Assembly: GCA_013397695.1 (NCBI GenBank)
Contig: VYZI01000204.1
Location: 1,176,604 to 1,240,603, forward strand
Direction: 5' to 3'
DNA from: Centropus unirufus
Lineage: Eukaryota > Chordata > Aves > Cuculiformes > Centropidae
Length of the DNA stretch: 64,000 nt
Positions 1-11,721 of this stretch are shown piece after piece. How positions within the stretch are numbered: the first letter of the stretch is position 1; every line of letters starts with the position of its first letter. Below the pieces are notes generated by a model. The model did no database searches, had not been told where the DNA came from, and saw nothing but the letters and a program-made list of their open reading frames with translations. A program made the position numbers and the translations under genes.

Positions 1-410
1 CCCCCACCCAGCTCACAGAACAAGTACCTCCCATCACTAGACCCCAACTTGTGTCTCAGTATCTTCTTTAACACTGGCAGAGAAGCAAAGGATCAGTTTG
101 CTAGGAGCAAAGACAGACTGGGTGAGGAATGGGAATAGAAATCCAACTCACCGATGAGTTATGTGAATGACCTGTGATATTAGCATAGGAAGTTAACAGT
201 GACTTTAAGCTTTGTAAAGGACTTTGGTTTTATTTCCAATGCAGTTTCAAGACTAATTTGTCCCTCCTGTGTCAGAGCTGCCACATAAAATGGGTCTTCT
301 TTCCTTCAGACAGATCCCAGATCCATAGCTGGAGAATCACTAACAAGAAGCAAGGAGAAATCCCAAACCATAGATAGAACACAACGAGAGAGAAGAGAAT
401 AGATACTTAC

Positions 411-1479
411 ACACTGGGAATCCATAAGCGGACTGTTTTGTCTCTAGAGCCTGAAGCCACCAGGTGACCAGAAGGTGAGAACTGAACACACATCACTGCA
501 TCTTTGTGGCCCACAAAGCGATAGGCTCTCATATGAGGTCTCATACTCCAGATCATCACACACGAATCCATCGAGCCACTGGCTGAAATGAAAAAAAAAA
601 AAACAAAAAAAAAAAAACCCACAAACTTGCACCAGTTCTCCTCCAAAACTACATTTCCCATTCATTTCCCCCTGACAGCTTCCAGCACTGTCCAGCACAG
701 TTTCACCAATGTGTTGCATACTGCGTTTCATGAGCAATTCAAACAAGAAATCATGCATTGGCTTGGACTGACAATTTATTTCCAAAGGCCAGGTCACAGA
801 AAAGCAGGAGAGGTAAAAGCCACACAAGTTGCCCAACTTCCACACAAATTTACACTAAGGAAGCACAGAGAAAGCCTGTGGGTGAAGGTCACCTCATCAC
901 TTTATTGGGAAGCCCAGGTATTTACCAGTTGCAGCAGGTTAAAGGTCAAGTAACACCTTGCAGATTAAGCAGAGAAGCCCTGTGAGTTGGTGACTTAAGG
1001 CAATTCAGGGAACACATAGGCAGTGGATTACTGAAGAGCAACTAGGACAGAAGCCTTGGCATGCTCACAGGCAGCTGTCTATAGGGGATAAATGGAAGAC
1101 AGAGAAGAAAAAGTAAGGTTTTACCTTAAGTTGGCTGCATGCTAAAGCAAGGTACAAGAAATAAACAACAGTAGATGTCTCTAAAACCCTAGCAGGATGC
1201 ACACAATCGGCCACCGCCACAATTCAACGTGATTTTTTTCAAAGCACACATTTCATCCTGAAATTCTCCAAAATCCCTTCATCGTGAAAGTTCTTTGCTC
1301 TTGTAGAGCTCAGTACCTCCACTGCTCCCTCCGTTCAACTCCAGGAGAGAAGCTCTTTATCTTTTGGCCATCAAAACACAGAGAGACAATTTACCCAATT
1401 GTTTCTTATTGAGACTGAAGTCCACGCTAGTGACAGCATCTCTGTGGCCTTTGAAGTGCCTCTCCAGGGACGGATCTTC
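411..1479 (-). CDS. POC1A: POC1 centriolar protein A, exons 2 and 3 (partial gene)
   Basis: Two coding exons on the minus strand: 1479-1395 (85 nt, begins EDPSLERHFKGHRDAVTSVD) and 582-411 (172 nt, SGSMDSCVMIWSM through SGSRDKTVRLWIPSV). The first starts in phase 0 after a CTTCTAG acceptor and ends CAATTGG|GTAAAT. The second follows TTTCATTTCAG and ends in the GTGT|GTAAGT donor, with a split Val codon. Joined, they read QL-ASGS without a break. Each carries a WD40 repeat with the GHxDAV and SGSxDxxVxxW signatures, and the order matches the N-terminal WD repeats of vertebrate POC1A, which I recognise directly. POC1A is a centriole and basal-body protein needed for centriole stability and ciliogenesis. 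The remaining WD repeats and the C-terminal coiled coil must lie beyond position 1. The polypyrimidine tract before the second exon is an almost pure 30-nt T run (588-617 on the plus strand). The exon calls are firm; only the gene ends are missing. Confidence 0.95.
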
Positions 1480-1751
1480 CTAGAAGACAATAATGTTCAG
1501 ACACTGCAGATTAAGAACCATCTTTGTACAAGAAAAGCATTATTTATCCCCAAAACACTGAGTAGAAATACAAACATTCCCATTAGAACCAGACACTCCC
1601 CACCTTGGGTCTGGTACCAGCCCTGCCTTCCTCTTTCACCCCAAACACCAACCCCTCGGTTCTCTTGCACGGTGCTTTCCCTTGCCCCGGTACAACCCCA
1701 AAATCCACACCTCACCAAACCCTGAGCCCAGGGACCCCCGATACCACCTCA

Positions 1752-2052
1752 GCATCACGGAATGCCAGGTTGGAAGAGACCTCAAGGATCACTTGGTCCA
1801 GCCTTTTTGGGTGATCTATGGTTTAAATGAGACGGTCCAGCACGCTGCTAAGTCGAGCCTTAAAATTGATCAGGGTGAGGGAATCCACCGCTTCCCTGGG
1901 GGAGATTATTCCAATGTTTCCCCGTTCTCATGCTGAAAAGTTTTCTTCTGGAATCCTCAAGAGCAACTGATACCCATTGTCCCTTATCGTTTCCTCAGGA
2001 CTATAAACGGGAATCTCCATCCTCCTGGCAGACCCTCCTCACCTGCTGCTAC
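1752..2052 (-). mobile_element. CR1 LINE 3'-end fragment, old copy, running into the gap
   Basis: Reads as the reverse complement of a CR1 3' end: a diverged CACGGAATG-CCAGGTTGGAAGAGACCTCAAGGATCA start, then text related to the CR1 tail as far as the gap. The terminal octamers are decayed. It lies in POC1A intron 1 and resembles the short copy near 6100 in sequence, so the two are probably the same older subfamily. Confidence 0.75.
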
Positions 2053-2699
2053 NNNNNNNNNNNNNNNNNNNNNNNNNNNNNNNNNNNNNNNNNNNNNNNN
2101 NNNNNNNNNNNNNNNNNNNNNNNNNNNNNNNNNNNNNNNNNNNNNNNNNNNNNNNNNNNNNNNNNNNNNNNNNNNNNNNNNNNNNNNNNNNNNNNNNNNN
2201 NNNNNNNNNNNNNNNNNNNNNNNNNNNNNNNNNNNNNNNNNNNNNNNNNNNNNNNNNNNNNNNNNNNNNNNNNNNNNNNNNNNNNNNNNNNNNNNNNNNN
2301 NNNNNNNNNNNNNNNNNNNNNNNNNNNNNNNNNNNNNNNNNNNNNNNNNNNNNNNNNNNNNNNNNNNNNNNNNNNNNNNNNNNNNNNNNNNNNNNNNNNN
2401 NNNNNNNNNNNNNNNNNNNNNNNNNNNNNNNNNNNNNNNNNNNNNNNNNNNNNNNNNNNNNNNNNNNNNNNNNNNNNNNNNNNNNNNNNNNNNNNNNNNN
2501 NNNNNNNNNNNNNNNNNNNNNNNNNNNNNNNNNNNNNNNNNNNNNNNNNNNNNNNNNNNNNNNNNNNNNNNNNNNNNNNNNNNNNNNNNNNNNNNNNNNN
2601 NNNNNNNNNNNNNNNNNNNNNNNNNNNNNNNNNNNNNNNNNNNNNNNNNNNNNNNNNNNNNNNNNNNNNNNNNNNNNNNNNNNNNNNNNNNNNNNNNNN
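2053..2699. other. Assembly gap (647 N)
   Basis: Run of N between a CR1 fragment and the CpG-rich POC1A promoter. Gaps in bird genomes often fall in GC-rich promoter sequence, so POC1A exon 1 or its transcription start may be hidden here. Open frames that cross it are artefacts. Confidence 1.
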
Positions 2700-2866
2700 G
2701 TTCAGTTTCGGCGCCTCCCGCAGCAACGGCTCCGCCCCACACCGGAAGCGGCGCGCGGGCACTTCCGGGAGCGGGGCGGTTGCCATGGCAGCCGGGGGCG
2801 TCAGGCCGGGGCTGGCCCGGGTGGAAGCGGCCAGCAGGGAGAGGGAGGGGCCGGGCGCCATCGTGG
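2700..2866 (-). promoter_or_regulatory. POC1A: CpG-rich POC1A promoter fragment with possible exon 1
   Basis: This short GC-rich block lies between an assembly gap and a CR1 fragment. It holds two opposed ETS/GABP-type motifs (CCGGAAG near 2742 and CTTCCGG near 2762) and overlapping ATGs. On the minus strand the ATG at 2786-2784 opens a frame beginning MATAPLPE. A GAA|GTGCCC junction after those eight residues would be in phase 0, as exon 2 (starting EDPSL) requires, but it is a poor donor. An in-frame upstream ATG lies near 2861-2859. The location, about 1.2 kb upstream of exon 2 and pointing away from ALAS1, is right for the POC1A promoter. Exon 1 could equally lie in the 647-base gap. The promoter call is reasonable; the exon 1 start is only a suggestion. 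Confidence 0.45.
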
Positions 2867-3165
2867 CAGGGGTTGGAAGGGACCTCAAAGCGCACCCGGT
2901 TCCACCCCTCCCATGGGCACGGACACCTCCCCTGGATCAGGGGGCTCCAAGCCCCATCCAACCCGGCCTTGGTCACCTCCAGGGATGGGGCAGCCACAAC
3001 TTCTCTGGGCAACCTGGGCTCGTGCTTCAGGGTGAAGAATTTCTCCCTAATATCCAATCTAAATCTTCCCTCTTCCAATTTAATTTAAAACCATTCCCCC
3101 TTGTCCTGCCATTCCATGCCCTTCTAAATAAGCCCTTCCCCTTTTTTGCATGGAAAGAATCATGG
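2867..3165 (-). mobile_element. CR1 LINE 3'-end fragment next to the POC1A promoter
   Basis: Starts GGGGTTGGAAGGGACCTCAA and continues through the canonical CR1 tail in reverse orientation (CATGGGCACGGACACCTCC, GGATGGGGCAGCCACAACTT, CCCTAATATCCAATCTAAAT). Its 3' terminal octamers are missing. It abuts the CpG block directly, so it marks the edge of the intact POC1A promoter sequence. Confidence 0.9.
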
Positions 3166-3189
3166 CCAGCAGGGCAAGGGGGGTGATTC

Positions 3190-3410
3190 TGCTCCTCTGC
3201 TCTTGTGAAACCCCGCCTGGAGTCCTGTGGAGCTCTGGGATCCCAACAGAAGGATATGTTGGAAGGGGTGCAGAGGAGGCTACGAAAATGGTCAGAGGGC
3301 TGGATCACCTTCCCTATGAGAGCAGGCTGAGAGAGTTGGGGATGTCCAGCTTGGAGAAGGCTCCAGGGAGACCTTAGAGCAGCTTCCACTACTGAAAGTG
3401 GCTCCAGGAA
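3190..3410 (+). mobile_element. CR1 LINE internal fragment, opposite orientation
   Basis: Reads forward as the CR1 region just upstream of the tail, with the recognisable ...GGAGGCTACGAAAATGGTCAGAGGGCTGG..., CCTTATGAG-like and AGGCTGAGAGAGTTGGGGATG segments. Translation gives the familiar CR1-derived string KMVRGLDHLPYESRLRELG. It sits in the opposite direction to the copy immediately to its left, so these are two insertions or one rearranged element. Confidence 0.85.
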
Positions 3411-6094
3411 CGCTGGGGTTGCACTCAGAAGAGGAGGAAATGATCATTTTTGTTGTTATTGAATGAAATTTGGGGGATTTTGTTTATTTTATTCCATCCG
3501 GAAAAAAATACAGCCCACCTTCTGGATGATCTCTGGTGGCCATGGATGGCTACTTCACCTCACAGGTGAAGCCCTGGGATGCCACTGCTGAATACCAACA
3601 GCACTGGCTGAGTCATTCACCCCAGCAGAAATTCAGAACAAATGTCAACAGGAAAAGAATTAAAGGATATTCATGCCAACGTCTTTGGAAGACAAAGAAC
3701 CCTCGGGAGCAATGGTCACACATAAGTCCTGTGGTGGAGAGGACAGGGTCTGGAGACAGCCCAGTTCAGCCAGGGCAGTGCTGGCTTGGTTCTGCCCCAG
3801 CGTTCAGACGTCTTTGTGGTATTTACTGCCCTGGGTTTGGATAGGATCGGGTTTTCCCATCCCTCAGAAATCGTGGCCCTGGAGCCCAGCCCCTCCCAAC
3901 GCCCCAGCCTGGAAGAAGGACCTCAGCCCGTGCACTGTCACCCTAGGACAAGCAGCTCCTTGGTGCCACCATCACCTGAAGAGACAGGGCCAGGAGGAGC
4001 CTCCTGGTTTTCTTCAGATGACCACCTGAGGGCAGGCTGAGGCCTCTGCCAGCCTTGAGTTTTCTGAAGTCACAGAAATAAGGAAAATAGGATAAAGTGC
4101 AACAAGACTTCATTAAAGATGAATCGTGGCAAGCTAGGCGGCTTCTCCATTAAACATACTCTAACTCTAGGCAAAAAAAATGCATCTTAGTCTCTTTCCA
4201 ACACCACTTCCCAACTTGCAGCCCAGGCATCCTACAATAATTTTCAGCCTATTTCTATGGCCATGAATTGGGAAGAAACCAGAAGTGCCAGGTTCTGCCA
4301 CCTCTGTCCTAACAACAGAACCTGGCTCTTGCACAGCACCAGAGCCCCCACTAGAATTCAACTGGGTCGTTCCTGCATGAAATTACAGCTAAGCCTAATT
4401 CAGAAAGCCCTGAACTTCTCACCAGAGCAAGTGGGTCGAAGTTTAAGAGCTAAACTGCACTGAACTTACCACTCCTATATTGCAAAGCCCGGCTCTCACA
4501 TGTCTTGTTAATATTTGAACCGCTGTGCACGCCGCTCTCCGTACAAGCTTGTGCACTTTTAAGGCTATGCCAGCTGGGGGACAACATGCCAGGCTTCAGA
4601 AAGCCACAAGGAGGCTGTTTCCTTGAGGTTCTCAACAAGACCGGTGAGGGAAAGGAGTATCTGCTGTTTCCAGAGAAAGCACTGAGAGATGTGGAGTTGG
4701 CCAAGGCAATACCCACAAAAGCTAAGATGGAACCAGGAGCTGCTCCTCGGTTTCCTGGTCACTAGCAGCTTGCTCAGAACAAGGTCATCCTATGTCCATG
4801 ACCACCGTGATCCCAGGTCTTCCCCAGCTCTTTTGTGTCCTATCCCAATACACCCTGAGATGGAGGCAGGGAGCTTGAGCAAGGAACCCTAGGATGCTTT
4901 GGTGTATGTCAGCCCAAGTGGCTGGGATGGGACAGCTGCCCTGTTATTGCCACTTCCCATCCAGAGAGCACAGCAGGGGCTCAGCCTGCGCACACAGCAA
5001 TTGCCGGTGAAGGTCAGCGTAGTCTGGAGACTTGCTCTCCATACTTCCCTCATTTCTGCCATGGAAGAATGGCAGAGGCCCTGCAGAGGGGACCAGGTCC
5101 ACCAAGATGCTCAGACCATGAGATGTTCCCATTGCTCACATGGGGAGATGCTGCTTTCCATCAGCTGAAGATGCAGTTTGCTGCCACATCAGTGCTTTTC
5201 TCTCTTATTAATGACTTTGTCCTCCCATGTGTGCAAAACTCATTTATTTATAGCCCACTTTTTTCTTTCTCCCACCTGCCTTTGTGCTTATTTTCCTTTC
5301 TTATAGAGTGAAGAAAAAAGACAGGAGAAAAAAAAATCTTTTCCTCAAGCAAATCACTCACTGACCTAAATGCAAATTTGTTCGAGCAAATTCAGAGAGA
5401 GAGCTTTGATCCTGTGTAAGAGGGGAAAGGGGAAGGGAGAAGATTCTGCTGCTATCAGGACCGATCTTCCCTGCTGTGTAACAACTGGGCAATGAGGCAA
5501 AATTAGAGAGGAAGCTCAGCCAAAGGTCACCTGGCTGTCCTAGGTGCTTGCTATCAGGGCCTTGAAAAGAGGGAGGAACATGACCTGAGCTGATTATAGC
5601 AACAAGAGGAGCAGATTGACAGGGCAGAGGGAGCCCATCACCTCTCCTCAGCACCTCTGGAACTGCTCGGGCCACTATGAGAATATTTATCTCAGATCCA
5701 GAGCATCTGCGAGGCACAGAGCCAGAAAGCACCCTGCTAACTGCTGTGCTGTATTTTATTTGCTGCCTTGTCTTTCCAGGTGATCTGAACTACTTTCACT
5801 GCTCATCAGTAGAGCTGCAGTGGTGAGAGGAAGGGTGACAAGGGGACAAAGACTTACTGCCATGAGGACATATCCTGGAGTGCCAGAGGAATACACTGCT
5901 ACTCCTTACATAAACCTGTGCAGTTCTTCAGCCATCCAAAAGGGATGGAGGGAAGGGAGCTCAGTTTCCAGAACTGGCCTAAAGTAGGAGAAATATTCAC
6001 AAGTGAGAAATCCTGGCAAGCTGGATCCAGCCAGAATCCCATCGGCAGCTTTCTGGGCATCCACAAAATTGTCTCTGACCACTTTCATTGGTTC
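3411..6094. other. Intergenic sequence, no gene recognised
   Basis: Moderate GC content. I read both strands and found no recognisable protein, RNA gene or mobile element. The open frames here are short, overlap in several frames and lack family motifs. Confidence 0.6.
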
Positions 6095-6190
6095 TAGAGT
6101 CTTGGAATCACAGACTGCCACGTTGGAAGGCACCTCAGGGATCACCTGGCCCAACCTTTCAGGTGATCCACAGTTTAAATGAGATGGCCC
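6095..6190 (-). mobile_element. Short CR1 LINE 3'-end fragment
   Basis: About 95 bases matching the reverse complement of a CR1 terminus: GAGTCTTGGAATCACAGACT, then GTTGGAAGGCACCTCAGGGATCACCTGGCCCAACC and GTTTAAATGAGATGGCCCAG. It shares this text with the copy at 1752, so it is likely the same older CR1 subfamily. Confidence 0.7.
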
Positions 6191-9100
6191 AGAGAATTCT
6201 TTGGCTCCAGAGGCATTTTTGGTTTGCTGAAACCCAGGTGCTTGCTAAGCAAGCTGAGTCTCTGCTGATCTTGCTGACCAAGGGCGGGCAGCTGCTTTCA
6301 GTCCCTGAACTTTCTCTGCTGTTGCCTGCAGGGGTGAGCAGAGTTCAGGCTTTGCTGAACTCATGATTGCATCAATCCAGAACCCAAAGTGCACTGAGAC
6401 CAGTACTAGAAAAATGCTGGCTGAGTTCACAGGAGGGAGGCTGAGACCTCTGGGACACAGACATCCCCACTCATGAGGCATGCGCCCAGCATCCACACCT
6501 GGCAGGGCCATCACCACCCGGACCCTTTGCTTTTTGTGTCTTATATTTGATGAGAAAGGGAAGGCAGTGTGTGAAATTTGCCCTGAAACACCCTCTCTGG
6601 ATTTGAAGAGCTTTGAAGGGCAACAGTTTTTCCTGAGCCAGCTTTAACTGCTCAACGAAATCTATACTGACCCAATGCTCCAGGATAAAGCTCCCTCAGG
6701 CCAGCATTTGAAGATCTGTGAACAAGGACTCCTCGTGTGCCCTGGGGTCTGTCCTGCAGTTGGAAAAGCACCCTGATTGCAAACAATCCTTTTGAGGGGC
6801 CTAAGGATACCTCTGTTGAGCAAGAGGAAAGACCTTCCCACAATGAAACACATTGCAGCAAGCCTTTGTGTGGCATAAACCTTCCTCCTGCCAGCAGGAT
6901 TAATGCGAAGAACCCATTTCTGGTACCCAGGATGCGAACTCCTGCTTCTCTCTCTCTCGCAGCCCAGTGTGAGGCAGCTTGGCTGCAGCATTTTGCAAGC
7001 TCTGTTACAAGGGAGGCTATTTCTAAGGTGTCAGAGACCCAGCAGACAGCTGAGAGCCCAGAACAACCCCTGATCTAACCTTGTAAGCACTGCCAGTTTG
7101 CTGTTCTCTAACGTGTTCTAGGCATTGGCTCTGTCTGAAAATGGTGCTAAAAGCAGGCTTGCTGCTATCGTGCCAGTGAATGAAGAGCTTGTCAACAGAA
7201 GGAGGTTTGCCAGCAGCAGGACAAGGGAGCAGCACAAGCATTACTGTACAGTATTTCCTCTTGAATGGTTTATATCTAAGCCTGAGTCCTTCAAAATGCT
7301 CTAACATGGCTTCAACACTGCATTAAGTGTGGGGAAATAGGAGCAGAGAGTATTTCACCATATAGCTTCAGACTTTTGCAAACGGATGTGAATGCTCCAC
7401 TCAGAACACCGATTCAGCTAACAAGCCAGTTCCTAACATTCTGATCCTTGAAAAGGGTCTGTATTCAGCTTCTGGCTTTCACTTTATCTCCAGAAAATCC
7501 TCAGTAATTCAGGCTTGCTCTGAGGGCGAAGCTCACCAAGTGTTCATACAAGCCAAGGAACAGCAAGCATTATGCAGTTTCTGGCAGCAGGGGAAACCCT
7601 TTGGGGTGGAGAGTCAGGTTCACAGCCTCCTCTGCCATCTCACCTTTCAAGAGCTGACTCATTCCATTTTCTCCTGCAAAAGGAGGAAGAGGAAGAAAGG
7701 AGCAGGTTGTCACTGTAAGATGGCAGGTCAAAAAAATAAAGAGAGGTGATACAGGTGCAGTGAGTTTGAGACGTGCTGCTTTGAGTCATCCTGAGGTGTA
7801 GAAGTCACTGTCTCCTGCACCACCTCAAGCCTTCTCACAATTTATTTCCCACCACAAGTCACCTAGGCCTGCATTCCTTAGTCAGGTTCACTCCCTCTTG
7901 GACAGGAGATACATTCCTCTGCCTTTTCAGCTCAATGCCAGGTCTGCAATGCACGGGTAGATAAACCACATGGTTTATCAGTTATAGATAAAAAAAAAGC
8001 CCTATCAAGACCAAGAGCATTCTTCCTGTCACTGTACCTTGACCCATTGTATAAGATCTTTTTTTATCAGCTCCTAGGGATGTGGGAAGCAGCTGGAGCC
8101 CATAATCCATGGGAGGAAGGGACAGCGTATCAGGCATCTCAAAAATAGAAAGATCAGAAAGGTTAGGTTCGAACCAAGTGAGGCAGACAAAGCCCATAGG
8201 CCCTGCCAAGAGGATGAGAATGCAAACAGTGGATGCTTGCATCAGAAGAAGAGATTTTCTCCCAGGCACCACAGAGGAATGTGCTTTAAGGAGCTGGCTT
8301 TTGGCCTTCTGTTTTGTTTACACTTCCAAAGACAAAACCAGAAGTGATGTCATATCCTGCTCTATTAAAGCACAGAAGGAAGCACCTGGGAAAGGGAGGC
8401 AGAGCATAACAAAAGTCCCAGCAGCCTGGAGGGACCCACGCACAAACCCTTCTGCTCAGCCTGCTGGATAGGGAGGTATGGACCCTCACAGCTGCTGCCA
8501 CAGCCAGGATGAGACCAGGTGCAAAATCACACTCACTGCTCCTCAGGGATTGCTTGGTTTCTTCAATGACCACCACTGCACAGGAGGACCCATCCCTCAG
8601 CTGGTGCAAGCAGGCTCCACCGCCTCCACCACAGCTGCATTCATACTTAAACATCAGTTCGAGAACCACATGGCTCCTGCCTGATCTTCAAGCTCGTGAT
8701 AACTTCGTCCACGCAAGGAGAAGCAGAAGAGCAGAATGAGGAAGTGATCCACTGAAACTGTGTGAGGAACTCCCCTGGAGAGCCAGCATGAGAAAGGCAC
8801 TGCCACGCTAGACCAGGCACTGGAGAATGGCCAAGGACTGGTTCAAGCTGGGTGCTTTGTTCACAGAAGACAGCACTGCCAAGCACAAGCAGTGGCCGAA
8901 CACTGTTAGGATTAGAGCTGAGGGGCCAGGCCTGTTGTTTCCAGCTCCTGTTAATTTTATTACGCCTCTTTCAGTATTTTGCATTCACCTGAAGAGAGTC
9001 AGGGTCTGACTTCAGGGGGCAGAAGGACTTCATGCTAAGAGCATCCCTTGTTTTATTGTCCTAGACATGCAGAACAGTCCTCATCGCAGGCCTCGGTGCA

Positions 9101-11375
9101 CCACAAAGGCACAATGAGAAGGCAGAGGGAAAGGACCCCTCTGAGTAAATGTCTTGAACAATTAGGACCAGCACCATTTAGTTCTGTCACATTACTCCAA
9201 GGGTAATTTTTCTAATCAGCAAACGTTTACTAGGAATTGCAGATGTACAGTAAGGGACTGGCACAGGGACAGGCCATTTCATCTGCAACTGTCCTGACCT
9301 TCAGGGAGAAAACCCTCCAGCAAAACATAGTTGCCATAAATACTTAGACCATGACAAAAGAAGTCAGCAATGCAAGCTGTTGCCATTATAGGGTACTTAG
9401 CCAAAATGAAACCCTAATGCCTTTCAAACTGTGAGCTGTAAAACCAGCAAGTTTTATGACAGTGTGATATCCTATCCTAGAGTTTAGAGGGCAGGAAAGT
9501 TCAGCTGACATGGAATACACAACATTGATATCTTTAAAGGAAGTTAATTTCCAAATGATACAGAACTGTCTTAAGTCATTGCCAAGTTCTGGATCTAAGC
9601 CAAGCCAGTTCCTAAAAGGGTTAGACAGATCAGGGCAGACGGGTTCACCAGCACTTTTATATCCTGGGCTCTATCCTCTGGCTGAGGACAGATGTTTGGT
9701 CTGACTTGCTTGTCACATACAGTCAACCAAGGCACAAGTATTCAAGGCTGAATTTCTCCTTGCCTAAAACAAAGCCTCTTCCCCCAAACAAGCTTGTTTG
9801 ACAAAGAGTCTTGTGCCTTTAGTTCTTCCTTCTCTCTTTTGTAAGCCTGAGCAGAAGACAGGCCACCACCTCCAGAGAGAGCAGACACCTCTGTACAGAG
9901 CTGCTCTGCTTCTTGTTTGTGAAGTATTACAACACACGGCACAAACAGACAGTCAGGTTTGAAAACTCAGATGAAACAGATGTCTTGGATAAATCCCATG
10001 CATGGGATTAGTCACACTGATGTTGCAATCATTGGTGTCATGGATAAAAAAAGAGGAGTTCGAGGCTCTTCCATCATGATTTATTTACATTAATTATAAA
10101 CAAAGACTCTCAACTCCCTTGTGGTAGCCCAACAACTACTTGCGCCTACGCGTTGTGTGTTTTCTTAGCTCAGGACAATGCTGCAGCAGATTTTCTGCCA
10201 CCCCCTTGGAGTGGGGTCCCTTCTTCTTCCAACTTCAACTAAACATCAAAAGCATTTTACTGCAACTACTTTATACACTTTTCTTGCATTGTTACAGGGA
10301 AAATTCCTTGCTGCTATAAAGATGTACCCTCCTCTCACCTCTAGATATAAGCTAAAGGTTCCTCGTGCCAACCGCATCACAAGCTCTTACATAGATGAAT
10401 GCCTTTTTCAGTGTGGTACAGCACCAAACACTGCCCCGGAACCGTGGTTGCTGCTTTACTGGTGATATTAGCACTCACAATGGTTTTTCTAGCCTTAGAC
10501 CAGAGAAAGAAACCTTTACCATAAAAAAATTCACCTGTAAACTCATTGTTTAAATTAAACATTTCTTTCATATAACCCTTGCCCAAGTGAAATACAGCTG
10601 TGCAGATGTGACGCGGACAGAGATGTCAGACTGGTGTTCTTAGGAGTGGATGACTACTCACACAGATTGTGCAACTGCTCTGCCTCTGCTCTGCAAACAC
10701 AGCCTGATGCCCAAACACCAGCGTCTGTAGGAGCCCTGCTCTGCATTGATAACACTTGTGTGCATTTTATGTATAAACACTGACTCATAACTTACAGCCT
10801 TGGAGAAACCCAGGGCAGGGCTTATAACACACATTAAGCCATCACCTTCTCATTTATTATCCAAAGATACCGTCCTACCTAATGTGGCTGGCCGCAGCAG
10901 GGTGACTCCAGAGGGGAAGCAACCCTGGATGTCAAGAGCAAATCCTCCTGGCATTGCTTGCTGCGAGTAGTGCCTTGCCCAAGGCAGGGTCCCACGGCAG
11001 CACACGTTTGCCCCAGCAGCTCCGTGCCATTCAGTCTAACTGGCAGCAGCAGCCCTGGCCTGGTATCCCACAGAGGTGGACATTCACGCTGTATCCTCAT
11101 CCAAAAGCACCTCTTCCCCCTGCACTCTGTGTGCCACCCCACCTTTCAGATACCTACACTCCTTAGCGCTGGTGAAGTGAAAAAAAGTCAGAAGATACTA
11201 GACAGGAATTAATGTTTAACCTTTGTCTGCCTTACCCTGCTGGCAAATAGCTGTGGGCAATCCAGGAATTCTTTCAACTCGGTTGATTTCTGATTCTGGA
11301 ACAACATTGTTTCCTCTGCCGTGCAAGAAGCTCCATCAACAGACCTAAGGAGAGGGAACAGACTTCTGGTGAAGA
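6191..11375. other. Intergenic sequence, no gene recognised
   Basis: No gene, RNA or clear mobile element recognised. A cluster of AGTTCA-type half-sites at 6306-6429 is described in the findings. Homopolymer runs near 7989 and 10049 are the only simple repeats. Confidence 0.6.
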
Positions 11376-11721
11376 GGAGGTTCCAGAGAGACCTTATAGT
11401 GGCCTTCCAGTACCTGAAGGGGCTACAGGTAAGCTGGGGAAGGACTCTTTACAAGAACATGGAGTGGCAGGACGAGGGGGAATGGCTTTAAATTGAAAGA
11501 GGGAAGATTTAGATTGGATATTAGGGAGAATATCTTCACCATGCGGCACTGGCCCAGTTTGTTCATGGAAGCTGTGGCTGCCCCATCCCTGGAGGTGTTC
11601 AAGGCCAGGTTGGATGGAGCTTGGAGCACCCTGATCCAGTGGGAGGTGTCCCTGCCCATGGGAAGGGAGCTGGAACTGGGTGGGCTTTAAGGTCCTTTCC
11701 AACCCATTCCATGATTCTATG
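11376..11721 (+). mobile_element. CR1 LINE 3' end with intact terminal octamer
   Basis: Forward CR1 tail: CCAGAGAGACCTTATAGTGG, ATTTAGATTGGATATTAGGG, GGCTGCCCCATCCCTGGAGG, then GGTCCTTTCCAACCCATTCC and a final ATTCTATG at 11714-11721. It is 5'-truncated, as most CR1 copies are. Confidence 0.95.

Noticed and set aside
2780..2890. Plus-strand ATG (2785) opening a frame in the CpG block
   Set aside because: The frame runs straight into a CR1 fragment and has no recognisable product. A bidirectional transcript is possible but unsupported.
8162..8178. GGTTCGAACC resembling a tRNA B box
   Set aside because: No A box, anticodon arm or acceptor stem can be built around it.
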